Source: Runella sp. SP2 (GTDB taxonomy: Bacteria > Bacteroidota > Bacteroidia > Cytophagales > Spirosomataceae). Taken from it: DNA of 64,000 nt. Both the position numbers and the translations under genes were made by a program. This document shows positions 34,325-41,784 of this stretch, piece after piece. The notes beneath the pieces are model-generated. The model did no database searches. It worked only from the letters and a program-made list of their open reading frames with translations, and was not told the origin of the DNA. Each line of letters begins with the position of its first letter. Within the stretch, counting starts at the first letter, position 1. The DNA is taken from the NCBI RefSeq assembly GCF_003711225.1, contig NZ_CP031030.1, positions 186,001 to 250,000 on the forward strand. Direction: 5' to 3'.

Positions 34325-34527
34325 AATTTACAAATTTTTGAAATATTTGACAATTCTCTTTCTTTATTGGGTAGAGAACTAACAACCCTTTATACTGACT
34401 GGCCAGAACAATATCAAAATAATTTTATCTCAATTATATTACTGAAATAACCCTTTAGGCAATACAATTCAATTGAGATACAGCAAACATACAAGGTCTC
34501 TTTTCTTTTGACTAGGGAGTTAACCCC
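34325..34527. other. AT-rich gap with the LuxR-relic terminator, no gene
   Basis: Between the small secreted peptide and the LuxR-type relic. It is AT-rich. The right end (from 34513) belongs to the duplicated LuxR block and starts a stem of CCCCTC with GAGGGG. I see no coding sequence. Confidence 0.5.
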
Positions 34528-34814
34528 TCAGTTTTTGAGGGGTTCGAGTAGGCTTCGGTATCTCAGTGCAAAGCGCAAGAGTGCCCCCTTGCCCGTTTGG
34601 TTGAGTTTTTCACCAATGCGGGTTTTACAGGTTTCTACACTTTTGATTTCTATGTGTAGCTTTTGAGCCAATTCTTCGTTTGATGGAGCATCAATAAGTA
34701 GAATGAGCAGTTCTAATTCTCGCTGAGTGAGCGTTGTTAGCAAAAGAACTTCTTTGTCTTTTGAAAATGGGCTGTCTTGTAGGTAAAAAAAGATTTTTTG
34801 ATAGTTAGCTTAGG
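34513..34814. repeat. 302-base duplication, copy 1 (LuxR-type regulator, broken)
   Basis: Nearly identical to 39339-39640, with scattered substitutions and two compensating length changes in T-runs. The left edge is at TAGGGAGTTAACCCC and the right edge at TAGCTTAGG, exactly before the start codon of the intact copy. Confidence 0.85.
34528..34814 (-). pseudogene. Broken copy of a LuxR-type HTH regulator
   Basis: It matches the intact regulator at 39305-39643 almost base for base but has lost its start: the CAT (ATG) of the intact gene is replaced by unrelated sequence at 34815. It also lacks one T in the run near 34793, shifting the frame. The readable part begins only at a TTG (34743) and covers the helix-turn-helix (LTTLTQRELELLILL, EELAQKLHIEIKSVETCKTR). 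It is probably not made as a full protein; a 71-residue DNA-binding fragment cannot be excluded. Confidence 0.75.
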
Positions 34815-34900
34815 GTACGGGAAAGCGTTCGAGCAGCTTGCGCCCGTATCAGATGATTCGGAAGATGATTACGGATGATTTGAATGGGGAGAAGGAGTAA
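34814..34900 (+). pseudogene. Relic of the 3' end of a coiled-coil membrane gene
   Basis: On the plus strand these 29 codons read GTGKRSSSLRPYQ, then MIRKMITDDLNGEKE and stop. That matches the end of the gene at 30393 (GSGKKGNSLRPHQ, MIRKMITDEFRGEGE). Nothing of the upstream gene remains; the fragment is fused directly to the start-codon end of the broken LuxR copy at 34814. Confidence 0.8.
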
Positions 34901-34925
34901 TTTTGAATAGCAATAAAAGAAATTT

Positions 34926-34960
34926 TAACACCCCGATAGTGACGAGCTTTCGGGGTGTTA
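34926..34960. terminator. Terminator downstream of the DUF4249 gene
   Basis: TAACACCCCGA pairs with TCGGGGTGTTA. It lies 50 bases after the leftward DUF4249 stop and just after the coiled-coil relic, and may originally have ended the latter. Confidence 0.7.
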
Positions 34961-35009
34961 TGTTTGGGTTAAAACATTGTTTCTGTAAGGGGCTGTATTC
35001 ATTTATGTA

Positions 35010-35846
35010 TTACTCTTTTATTTTGAATAATGTGTCTAACCGATTGTACCCACCAAAAATCCCTATTCCACCTTCTATATTGTTAAATACGGGCTGGGGT
35101 TCGCGCAGGTTGGGAATTAAGCGATCAGTGTTGTTTTGCCAATTGCTGAAATCTTGGTAGGTTTTGAGATACTTGTACGTATTTTCATCTACTGCTTGAT
35201 AAAAAACGGCAAGCGAAACTCTATCTGCTTTGAACGCATTGAAGACTCTGATTTCCAATTCATTGGCCTCTTTATCTTGACGGTCAAACAGAGTGTTAGT
35301 CGGTGTGCGTATGTAGGGGCCTGTTGGATTGCCAATTTGAGACCTGAAAACAATATCTCTAAGTGAATAATTGAAAATATAATACCGGTTTTTTTCGCTG
35401 CTCGGCCAGTTGAACAGGGCAATAAAATCGTCGTTTACTTTCGATTGATTGACAATCGGGACAACCGGGCTGGGGGGAATTCGGCAGGAAGCATTACAAA
35501 CCGTATTACCTACTTTGACTTGTAGTCTGTATTCTTTTTCAGGTTGAATATCAGCGATTTGATTAGATAGCGTATAGCACTTCCTCGAAGCATTGTAAGT
35601 AAACGCGGTCATGCGTATGCCATCAGATATAGTGACTTGTGCCTCACGGATTACGGCCGAATCAGGCCGTAAAATGCTCCCCATTTCCTGACCTCTGTAA
35701 ACATGAACATATAAAACGGAGTCTTGGGGTGAAATAAAAGAGCTGATCGCGATAAGCTTATTCAATGGGGTTCTTTCAATGTCTACCCCGTTTTCGCAAG
35801 AACTTAATACCCCGGTCAGTAATGTTATGAATAGGATACAGCGCAT
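35010..35846 (-). CDS. DUF4249 lipoprotein, partner of the TonB receptor
   Basis: 278 residues. Lipobox LSSC with Cys17. The mature part is beta-rich: KLIAISSFISPQDSVLYVHV, then YTLSNQIADIQPEKEYRLQVKVGN and IPPSPVVP. DUF4249 lipoproteins are regularly encoded beside TonB-dependent receptors in Bacteroidota and probably sit on the outer membrane as substrate-binding lids. The receptor gene ends four bases upstream, so they are one operon. Confidence 0.82.
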   Translation of the reverse strand: MRCILFITLLTGVLSSCENGVDIERTPLNKLIAISSFISPQDSVLYVHVYRGQEMGSILRPDSAVIREAQVTISDGIRMTAFTYNASRKCYTLSNQIADIQPEKEYRLQVKVGNTVCNASCRIPPSPVVPIVNQSKVNDDFIALFNWPSSEKNRYYIFNYSLRDIVFRSQIGNPTGPYIRTPTNTLFDRQDKEANELEIRVFNAFKADRVSLAVFYQAVDENTYKYLKTYQDFSNWQNNTDRLIPNLREPQPVFNNIEGGIGIFGGYNRLDTLFKIKE

Positions 35847-35850
35847 AGTT

Positions 35851-38187
35851 TTAAAACTTAAAATTGTACGTAACGGATGGTATGACAGGAAACAGTGCCC
35901 TTTTTTGCAATGTAATCCTTTGGCCTTTTTCTACAGGGTCATTCTCGGATTTTAAATAATAGTACAATGGGTTCTTTCGATTGTAGGCATTATATAGCCC
36001 AACTTCCCATGTACGCTCTCCCCATCGTTTTTGCTTGTGAAATTGAATCGCAATATCCAGTCGGTGAAAAGATTCAGCTCGGAAACTGTTGCGAGAACCC
36101 AAATAGTCTACATTATTGATGAACTGATTATCAATTTCCGTAGAAACAAAATAATACCCTTGCGAAACCGTAAGGGCATTGCCCGTAGCATAGACCCAAT
36201 TGGCCGAGAGGGTTACTTTAGGGGTTAGCTTGTAGGTGGTCACCACTGACGCATCGTGTCGGCGGTCATTACGGGGATAAAAAGGTTTCCCGTTGTTCAA
36301 ATCAGCAAACTGATGAATGGTCCATGAAAGGGTATAGCCTACCCAACCGGTGAAACGTCCTTTGTTTTTTTGCAATAAAACTTCTGTTCCATACGATAAG
36401 CCGTTGCCAAACACCACGTTGTCTTCCCAATTGAGGGCCTTGGCCCCGTCATTCAAAACCAAAAAAGTGGCTCCTTCGCGGTAAGCGGCACTATTTCGCA
36501 TCCATTTTCGGTAGCTTTCTAAGGTAAGATTCAGCCCAAGAACGGGGAAGGCTTTGACAAATCCAAAGGCAATTTGATCGGCTTGTTGGGGTGGGACACG
36601 CTCTGTAACAGGCACCCATAAGTCGGTGGAAAGACCCGTGCCTGTATTGGAAAGAAGGTGTACAAACTGATTGTTGCGAGAGTAAGAGGCTTTTAGTTCG
36701 AGGGTATTGTTCAGCTTGTATCCGGCAGACAGGCGCGGTTCGGCAAACATATAAGTACGCTCTGGAACACGAAGGCCATTAAGTCGTAAGCCTACATTAG
36801 CCGATAGCCGCCCTTTGGTATAAGTATCCTCTATGTAGGAGGCAAACTCCTGATTGTCAAATTTTTGTGTTTCCTGTTCTGTTTGGCTTTTTATGCGATC
36901 TTCGTCGATAAAAGCGCGTGGACGAAAACGGTGAAAAGTCACCAGCCCACCAAATTTTATAACATGAGCGTTGCTTGGGAAATAATCGAAATCTGCTTTC
37001 AGCGTATAATCGCTTACGCCTGAACTGTACTCGGTGTAGGTGCCAGTATTATTGCCGTTATTGCGGATTTGTTCAAAATCATCTGAAAGGCGAAACTTAA
37101 AATCGGTCATCAGCAGCGTAGTATTCAAAAATAATTTCTGACTGAACAAATGATTCCAACGTAGGGTAGCAGTGGCATTACCCCAACCCATGCGGGTTTG
37201 GGAAGTAATGCTGGAAGTGCTGCGTTCCACCTGCTCGCTGATACGCAGGCGGTCATTGCCAAAATAACCGCTCAAATACAATTTATCTTTGGCTGATAAA
37301 TCAAAATGAAGTTTGGCGTTAAGATCGTAGAAACGATACCCAAACTTTTGGTCGGCAGGTAAAAAAGGCTCGGTTAATACATCAATGTAGCTTCGACGAC
37401 CTGACAACAGAAACGATGATTTGCCTTTTTGGATAGGACCATTCAGGGATAAACGGCTAGAAAGTAGTCCAATACCCCCTTCGCCGCGTAGTTTGTCTTT
37501 GCCGCCGTCTTTCATCTGCAAATCTATCACCGACGACAGTCGCCCGCCATACCTCGCTGGAAAGCCCCCTTTCCAAAAACTTACATTCTTGATGGCATCG
37601 CCATTAAACACTGAGAAAAACCCAAACAGGTGGTTGGCGTTATACACTTGGGCTTCGTCGAGCAAGATGAGATTTTGGTCAGGACCACCACCGCGCACAT
37701 ACAGTGCGGTGCTCCCTTCGGTGCTTTTTTGTACGCCCGGCAGCAGTTGCAGGGCTTTAATGACATCTTTCTCGCCAAGTAAGGTCGGTATTTGTTTGAT
37801 TTGAGCTATGGGTAACCTCACCACACTCATTTCGGCAGGGGCTACCTGTTGCGCTTTGCCTGAGATTGTTACCTCTTGTAATTGCAGCGTTTCGGGTTGA
37901 AGAAAAACTTGGAGTGGCGTTTGTTGGGACGCGGTTAGCGGTTGCTCGGATTTTTGATAGCCCAATAAACTGAACAGCAGTTTTATCGGCTGCCCAGACG
38001 GAATTTTAATGGAGAAGAATCCGTATGCGTTGGTTGTAGTGCCTATTTGAGATCCCAAGATAGTTACCGAAACGCCCGCGAGTGTTTCTTTGGTATCTAC
38101 TTCATATACATAGCCATTGCGTATTTCTTGCCCCTGCAATTTTCCGATGATAAAAACCAACAAGACAATTTTCAGGAAATGAAACAT
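35851..38187 (-). CDS. TonB-dependent outer membrane receptor
   Basis: 778 residues. Signal peptide, then a CarboxypepD_reg-like domain (GYVYEVDTKETLAGVSVTILGSQ, ending LQEVTISGK). A TonB plug follows (LGEKDVIKALQLLPGVQKSTEGSTALYVRGG, then GPDQNLILLDEAQVYNANHLFG), and a long 22-strand barrel ends in the usual aromatic (PSVTYNFKF). It imports an unknown ligand with energy from TonB. It is the middle gene of a three-gene operon: a small lipoprotein upstream (17 bases) and DUF4249 downstream. Confidence 0.92.
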   Translation of the reverse strand: MFHFLKIVLLVFIIGKLQGQEIRNGYVYEVDTKETLAGVSVTILGSQIGTTTNAYGFFSIKIPSGQPIKLLFSLLGYQKSEQPLTASQQTPLQVFLQPETLQLQEVTISGKAQQVAPAEMSVVRLPIAQIKQIPTLLGEKDVIKALQLLPGVQKSTEGSTALYVRGGGPDQNLILLDEAQVYNANHLFGFFSVFNGDAIKNVSFWKGGFPARYGGRLSSVIDLQMKDGGKDKLRGEGGIGLLSSRLSLNGPIQKGKSSFLLSGRRSYIDVLTEPFLPADQKFGYRFYDLNAKLHFDLSAKDKLYLSGYFGNDRLRISEQVERSTSSITSQTRMGWGNATATLRWNHLFSQKLFLNTTLLMTDFKFRLSDDFEQIRNNGNNTGTYTEYSSGVSDYTLKADFDYFPSNAHVIKFGGLVTFHRFRPRAFIDEDRIKSQTEQETQKFDNQEFASYIEDTYTKGRLSANVGLRLNGLRVPERTYMFAEPRLSAGYKLNNTLELKASYSRNNQFVHLLSNTGTGLSTDLWVPVTERVPPQQADQIAFGFVKAFPVLGLNLTLESYRKWMRNSAAYREGATFLVLNDGAKALNWEDNVVFGNGLSYGTEVLLQKNKGRFTGWVGYTLSWTIHQFADLNNGKPFYPRNDRRHDASVVTTYKLTPKVTLSANWVYATGNALTVSQGYYFVSTEIDNQFINNVDYLGSRNSFRAESFHRLDIAIQFHKQKRWGERTWEVGLYNAYNRKNPLYYYLKSENDPVEKGQRITLQKRALFPVIPSVTYNFKF

Positions 38188-38204
38188 CTAAAAAAAGGAT
38201 TAAC

Positions 38205-38669
38205 TTATAACTCTTTGGTGTAGGTGATAGAATAATAAGGATATGAATTGGCTTGCTCTACAACCATTTGATCGAGTTTAGTGCGGTTTAACCACCATGA
38301 TTTTGATAAAAGAAGGCTGTCTTCTTTGCTCAGTTGAATAGTTGAAGGATATGTAAACGTCAATGCTTTTGCCTGACTTGAAATATGGTATTGAACCTTA
38401 AACACAGGCTTATCCTGTAATTTTATACTGCCAAAGCACTTGTTGCCGGATTTTATATAGTCGCAATCCTCAAACGTTATGGTTTGTATGGAAGGGAATT
38501 TTGGTGGGGTGTCATTCGGCGGAGAGTTTGGAAACTTAAGCTCTTTAAATTCAGTAGCTTTCCAAGTGCCTTTCATATCTCCCAAGGCATTATTGACAAA
38601 TTTTGCATCTTCACTCAAACAGGAAGTCAAGACAATACAAACTGCGGATAAATAGGCTGTTATTCTCAT
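38205..38669 (-). CDS. Small lipoprotein, lipocalin-like, first gene of the TonB operon
   Basis: 154 residues with lipobox LTSC (Cys17). After it come GDMKGTWKATEFKELKFP, then QTITFEDCDYIKSG and a final YYSITYTKEL, a pattern of short beta strands as in the lipocalin-like lipoproteins of Bacteroidota. Specific function unknown. It begins the operon with the receptor and DUF4249. An 88-base inverted repeat lies 47 bases upstream of its start. Confidence 0.65.
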   Translation of the reverse strand: MRITAYLSAVCIVLTSCLSEDAKFVNNALGDMKGTWKATEFKELKFPNSPPNDTPPKFPSIQTITFEDCDYIKSGNKCFGSIKLQDKPVFKVQYHISSQAKALTFTYPSTIQLSKEDSLLLSKSWWLNRTKLDQMVVEQANSYPYYSITYTKEL

Positions 38670-38715
38670 TGAGAAAGAAATAAGTTGATTTGTATAATAT
38701 TAGTTGTGCTTACTT

Positions 38716-38803
38716 AGCTGGCTCTATGTGAAATTTGTGGGACTCTAACCTACGGCCGCTGCCATGGGTTAGTCCCAGACAAATCACATAGAACCACTTA
38801 GCT
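38716..38803. repeat. 88-base imperfect inverted repeat upstream of the TonB operon
   Basis: AGCTGGCTCTATGTGAAATT...GGGACTCTAACC (38716-38750) pairs, with small bulges, with GGGTTAGTCCCAGACAAATCACATAGA...AGCT (38766-38803) around the loop TACGGCCGCTGCCAT. The whole 311-base gap 38670-38980 holds no gene otherwise. It could be a structured leader RNA, a terminator for the 38981 gene, or a small mobile repeat. Confidence 0.65.
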
Positions 38804-38980
38804 GATGGTGTCAAGAAGCAAAGAGTAATTGTTTAAAGTGTTGACAATCAATTTTGTACAGTTTTTAATTTTTGGAAAAATGAGATGAAGTTTTGATAAA
38901 TGCACCAAAAAGAAGGATTTTTAGTTCACCTATCAAAACCTCAAATGCTTTCAGGTTACAAATTAGAGCATGTCTCTTTG

Positions 38981-39265
38981 TTAGTAATTTCCTCTATCAA
39001 AACTATAATTTCCCCAATTATGTGAAACATAGCACCCCAAACGCCTTGCATCTGGATTATAAAGACTGAATTCATTGCCGGCGTATAGATTAACTGTGAA
39101 TCCGTTTGACCATGAACATAAAGCACAATTTAGATGTCTCCATTCAACAAATATGCCCTGATTGGAATTTCCAGATTCTCTCCAAGTTACAGAAGCCCAA
39201 TCATCGAATCTCTCTGATTCATGCCATTTTCTGTCTTCCCATGCTATTCTTGCCTGTTTAGCCAT
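38981..39265 (-). CDS. Small soluble protein of unknown function
   Basis: 94 residues without a signal peptide, rich in Trp, Asn and Ser (EDRKWHESERFDDWASVTW, then NGFTVNLYAGNEFSLYNPD, WGNYSFDRGNY). Three cysteines. I do not recognise the family. It starts 39 bases after the LuxR-type regulator and in the same direction, so the two are probably co-transcribed and functionally linked. Confidence 0.5.
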   Translation of the reverse strand: MAKQARIAWEDRKWHESERFDDWASVTWRESGNSNQGIFVEWRHLNCALCSWSNGFTVNLYAGNEFSLYNPDARRLGCYVSHNWGNYSFDRGNY

Positions 39266-39304
39266 TAGAGGGTTGGTAGTGTAGGAAAGTGTATAACTTT
39301 CTTG

Positions 39305-39643
39305 TCAGCCCGATAAAAAAGGTCTATTCTTACCAAAATAGGGAGTTAACCCCTTAGTTTTGAGGGGTTCGAGTAGGCTTCGGTATTTCAGTGCAAAGCG
39401 CAAGAGCGCCCCCTTGCCCGTTTGGTTGAGTTTTTCACCAATGCGGGTTTTACAGGTTTCTACACTTTTGATTTCTATGTGTAGCTTTTGAGCCAATTCT
39501 TCGTTGGATGGAGCATCAATAAGTAGAATGAGTAGTTCTAACTCTCGCTGAGTGAGCGTTGTTAGCAAAAGAACTTCTTCGTCTTTTGGAAATGGGCTGT
39601 CTTGTAGGTAAAAAAAGATTTTTTTGATAGTTAGCTTAGGCAT
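39305..39643 (-). CDS. Small stand-alone LuxR-type HTH regulator
   Basis: 112 residues from the ATG at 39643; longer in-frame starts upstream run through AT-rich non-coding sequence and are rejected. The GerE/LuxR helix-turn-helix occupies ~28-90 (LTQRELELLILLIDAPSN, EELAQKLHIEIKSVETCKTR, IGEKLNQTGKGALLRFAL). There is no receiver or ligand-binding domain; a short basic N-terminus (MPKLTIKKIFFYLQDS) replaces it. It resembles the orphan output domains of Bacteroidota two-component regulators. A broken duplicate is at 34528-34814. Confidence 0.8.
   Translation of the reverse strand: MPKLTIKKIFFYLQDSPFPKDEEVLLLTTLTQRELELLILLIDAPSNEELAQKLHIEIKSVETCKTRIGEKLNQTGKGALLRFALKYRSLLEPLKTKGLTPYFGKNRPFLSG
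39339..39640. repeat. 302-base duplication, copy 2 (intact LuxR-type regulator)
   Basis: The partner of 34513-34814. This copy keeps the ATG and the uninterrupted reading frame. Confidence 0.85.
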
Positions 39644-39870
39644 AATACAACAATTATAAACCCAAAACGGGCTTAGTGAGTACCTGAACGAAATTTCAAC
39701 TATCAAAGTAGGGGCAAAAATCGGCTTTACTGCCGAGTAACTAATAAGTACAAATGAGCAATATTTTATTTTGTATTCAAAGGGAAAAAACAAAAAAATA
39801 AATATACACCAAAATATAACAATAATATTTGGTATGTACTTCTAATAAATAGCATATTAGTATGTCTAGT

Positions 39871-40380
39871 CTAACCAATCGCTCCTCGTTTTCCCAACTC
39901 AACCACTTCCATTTGGCTGATTTTACCGCTGTCTAAAACAAACCGTAATAGGGTACGTATTTTGTGAAAACCTTCTCGGCCTGCCGCGCCTGGGTTGAGG
40001 TAAAGCATATTGTGAAGTTGCGGGTCGCGCATGACGCGGAGGATGTGCGAGTGGCCACACACAAAAATATCGGGGGTGGCATTGACCAACTCTGGCCGAA
40101 CGTGCGGGTTGTATTTCGGGGGAGCGCCACCAATGTGCGTCATCCAAACCCGAAAACCTTCCAGCTCAAAACGTTGGTGTTCGGGGGCTTGCCAGCGGAC
40201 TTCCTTGGCGTCGATGTTGCCATATACCGCTCGTAGCGGTTTAAATTGAGCTAGTTTATCCAAAATTTCGACGCTACCCACGTCGCCCGCGTGCCAAATT
40301 TCGTCGCATTGGTCAAAGTGGGTAAAAACGGCGTCGTCCAAAAAATGGTGGGTGTCAGAAATAAGACCGATACGTTTCAA
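39871..40380 (-). CDS. YfcE/MJ0936-family metallophosphoesterase
   Basis: 169 residues. Calcineurin-like phosphoesterase motifs: GLISDTHH (metal ligands Asp and His), DEIWHAGDVGS, VYGNID (catalytic Asn), and two histidine motifs, MTHIGG and VCGHSH, then LNPGAAGR. Small family members act as cyclic-nucleotide or general phosphodiesterases with Mn2+ or Ni2+; the natural substrate is unknown. Confidence 0.92.
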   Translation of the reverse strand: MKRIGLISDTHHFLDDAVFTHFDQCDEIWHAGDVGSVEILDKLAQFKPLRAVYGNIDAKEVRWQAPEHQRFELEGFRVWMTHIGGAPPKYNPHVRPELVNATPDIFVCGHSHILRVMRDPQLHNMLYLNPGAAGREGFHKIRTLLRFVLDSGKISQMEVVELGKRGAIG

Positions 40381-40458
40381 TGTTTGTTTACGGTTTGTAG
40401 TTTACAGTTGACAAGTTTTTGTTGTACTTGCTTTTTGCGCTTTGCCCCTTGCTTTTTA

Positions 40459-41643
40459 TTATTTCAACAACGTCTGAACCGCCATGCCGCTCATGATGAG
40501 GACGACCAGCCAGCCCGCAAGTTGTAACCAAAGCGGGTGTTGGTAGTTGCCGACCAATCGTTTGTTGCGGGCCGCAATGAGCATAACCGATAGCGCAATG
40601 GGTAGAATAAAACCATTGACGGTACCGACAAACACCAAAATCTGAACGGGTTTGCCAACGGCCAAAAAGATAATGGTAGAAACCGCAATAAATGCGACGG
40701 TTAGGTAGCGGTGATTGCGTTCGAGGGATGGGTGGAAGGTACGTAAAAATGAAACCGACGTATAAGCCGAACCAATGACCGACGTGATGGCGGCACTCCA
40801 CATCAACACCCCAAACAAGCGATAACCTACCTGCCCAGCGGCCAACTGAAAAACCGAAGCGGGCGGATTGTCTTTGCTCAAAGTAAGACCCGTAGCCACG
40901 ATCCCTAACGTTGCTAAAAACAAAAAATAACGGATGATGGAAGTAACCAAAATACCTGTGGTAGCACTTCGGTTGACTTGGGGAAGGTACTGCGCGCCTT
41001 TTATCCCCGCTTCGAGCAAGCGGTGGCCGCCCGCAAAAGTGATGTACCCGCCGACGGTTCCGCCAACGAGCGTGATGGTGGCAATGGGGTCAAATTGTTG
41101 GGGAGCGACGGTGCGAATAATGGCCTCACCCACGGGAGGATTGGCTGAAAAAACTACGTAAGCGATAAGTAACAACATCAAGATACCCAAATACTTGGCG
41201 AAGTTGTCCATGGCTTTGCCCGCTTCGGGAAGTAGAAACAAGGCGATGCCAATGCCTGCACTCACCAACGCGCCAATTTTGACATCCAACCCGCTCATGA
41301 CTTCAATCCCTAAGCCAGCCCCTGCGACGTTACCAATGTTAAATGCCAATCCTCCGATGACTATCAGGGCAGAAAGTAAATAGCCCAAGCCAAAAAATAG
41401 GCCGTTGGCGATGTCTTGGGCACGTTTTTCGGTAATGGCAATGATGCGCCAAATGTTAAGCTGCGCCCCTAAATCAAGCAAAATCGAAAGCAGAATCACA
41501 AAGCCGAAGTTGGCGAGCAGTTGCTGGGTAAAAACGGTAGTTTGGGTTAAAAAGCCTGGGCCTACCGCTGATGTCGCCATCAGAAAGGCAGCCCCGAGAA
41601 GTGTGTTTGTGGAGGAGGGAGGGTTCGTAGATGCTTTGCTCAT
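40459..41643 (-). CDS. NRAMP-related permease of the YcsG type
   Basis: 394 residues, eleven hydrophobic helices of the NRAMP/APC fold. The first helix reads TSAVGPGFLTQTT instead of the canonical DPGN, and the sixth has ITFAGGHRLLEAG in place of the metal-binding A-x-x-MPH motif. The sequence as a whole resembles B. subtilis YcsG (SILLDLGAQLNIWRI, KRAQDIAN, VGGTVGGYITF), usually encoded with 5-oxoprolinase (PxpABC) genes. Metal transport is therefore doubtful and another substrate more likely. No pxp genes are in this window. The phosphoesterase gene follows after 78 bases. Confidence 0.82.
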   Translation of the reverse strand: MSKASTNPPSSTNTLLGAAFLMATSAVGPGFLTQTTVFTQQLLANFGFVILLSILLDLGAQLNIWRIIAITEKRAQDIANGLFFGLGYLLSALIVIGGLAFNIGNVAGAGLGIEVMSGLDVKIGALVSAGIGIALFLLPEAGKAMDNFAKYLGILMLLLIAYVVFSANPPVGEAIIRTVAPQQFDPIATITLVGGTVGGYITFAGGHRLLEAGIKGAQYLPQVNRSATTGILVTSIIRYFLFLATLGIVATGLTLSKDNPPASVFQLAAGQVGYRLFGVLMWSAAITSVIGSAYTSVSFLRTFHPSLERNHRYLTVAFIAVSTIIFLAVGKPVQILVFVGTVNGFILPIALSVMLIAARNKRLVGNYQHPLWLQLAGWLVVLIMSGMAVQTLLK

Positions 41644-41672
41644 TAGGGAAGGGAATTTTGCACAAAATCATA

Positions 41673-41773
41673 AAATTTGAACACAGATACAACAGATTAA
41701 ACGGATTTACACTGATTTTTCTATTGCATACCATTGTAAATCTGTCTCCTCCGTCCAGTCTGTGTTCAAATTT
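41673..41773. repeat. 101-base intergenic palindromic element
   Basis: Perfect 15-base ends (AAATTTGAACACAGA at 41673, its complement at 41759) enclose further complementary parts (AACAGATT...ACGGATTTACA with TGTAAATCTG...TCCGT). It fills the gap between the acyl-CoA ligase stop and the permease start. Confidence 0.7.
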
Positions 41774-41784
41774 CCTTCCCGTTA

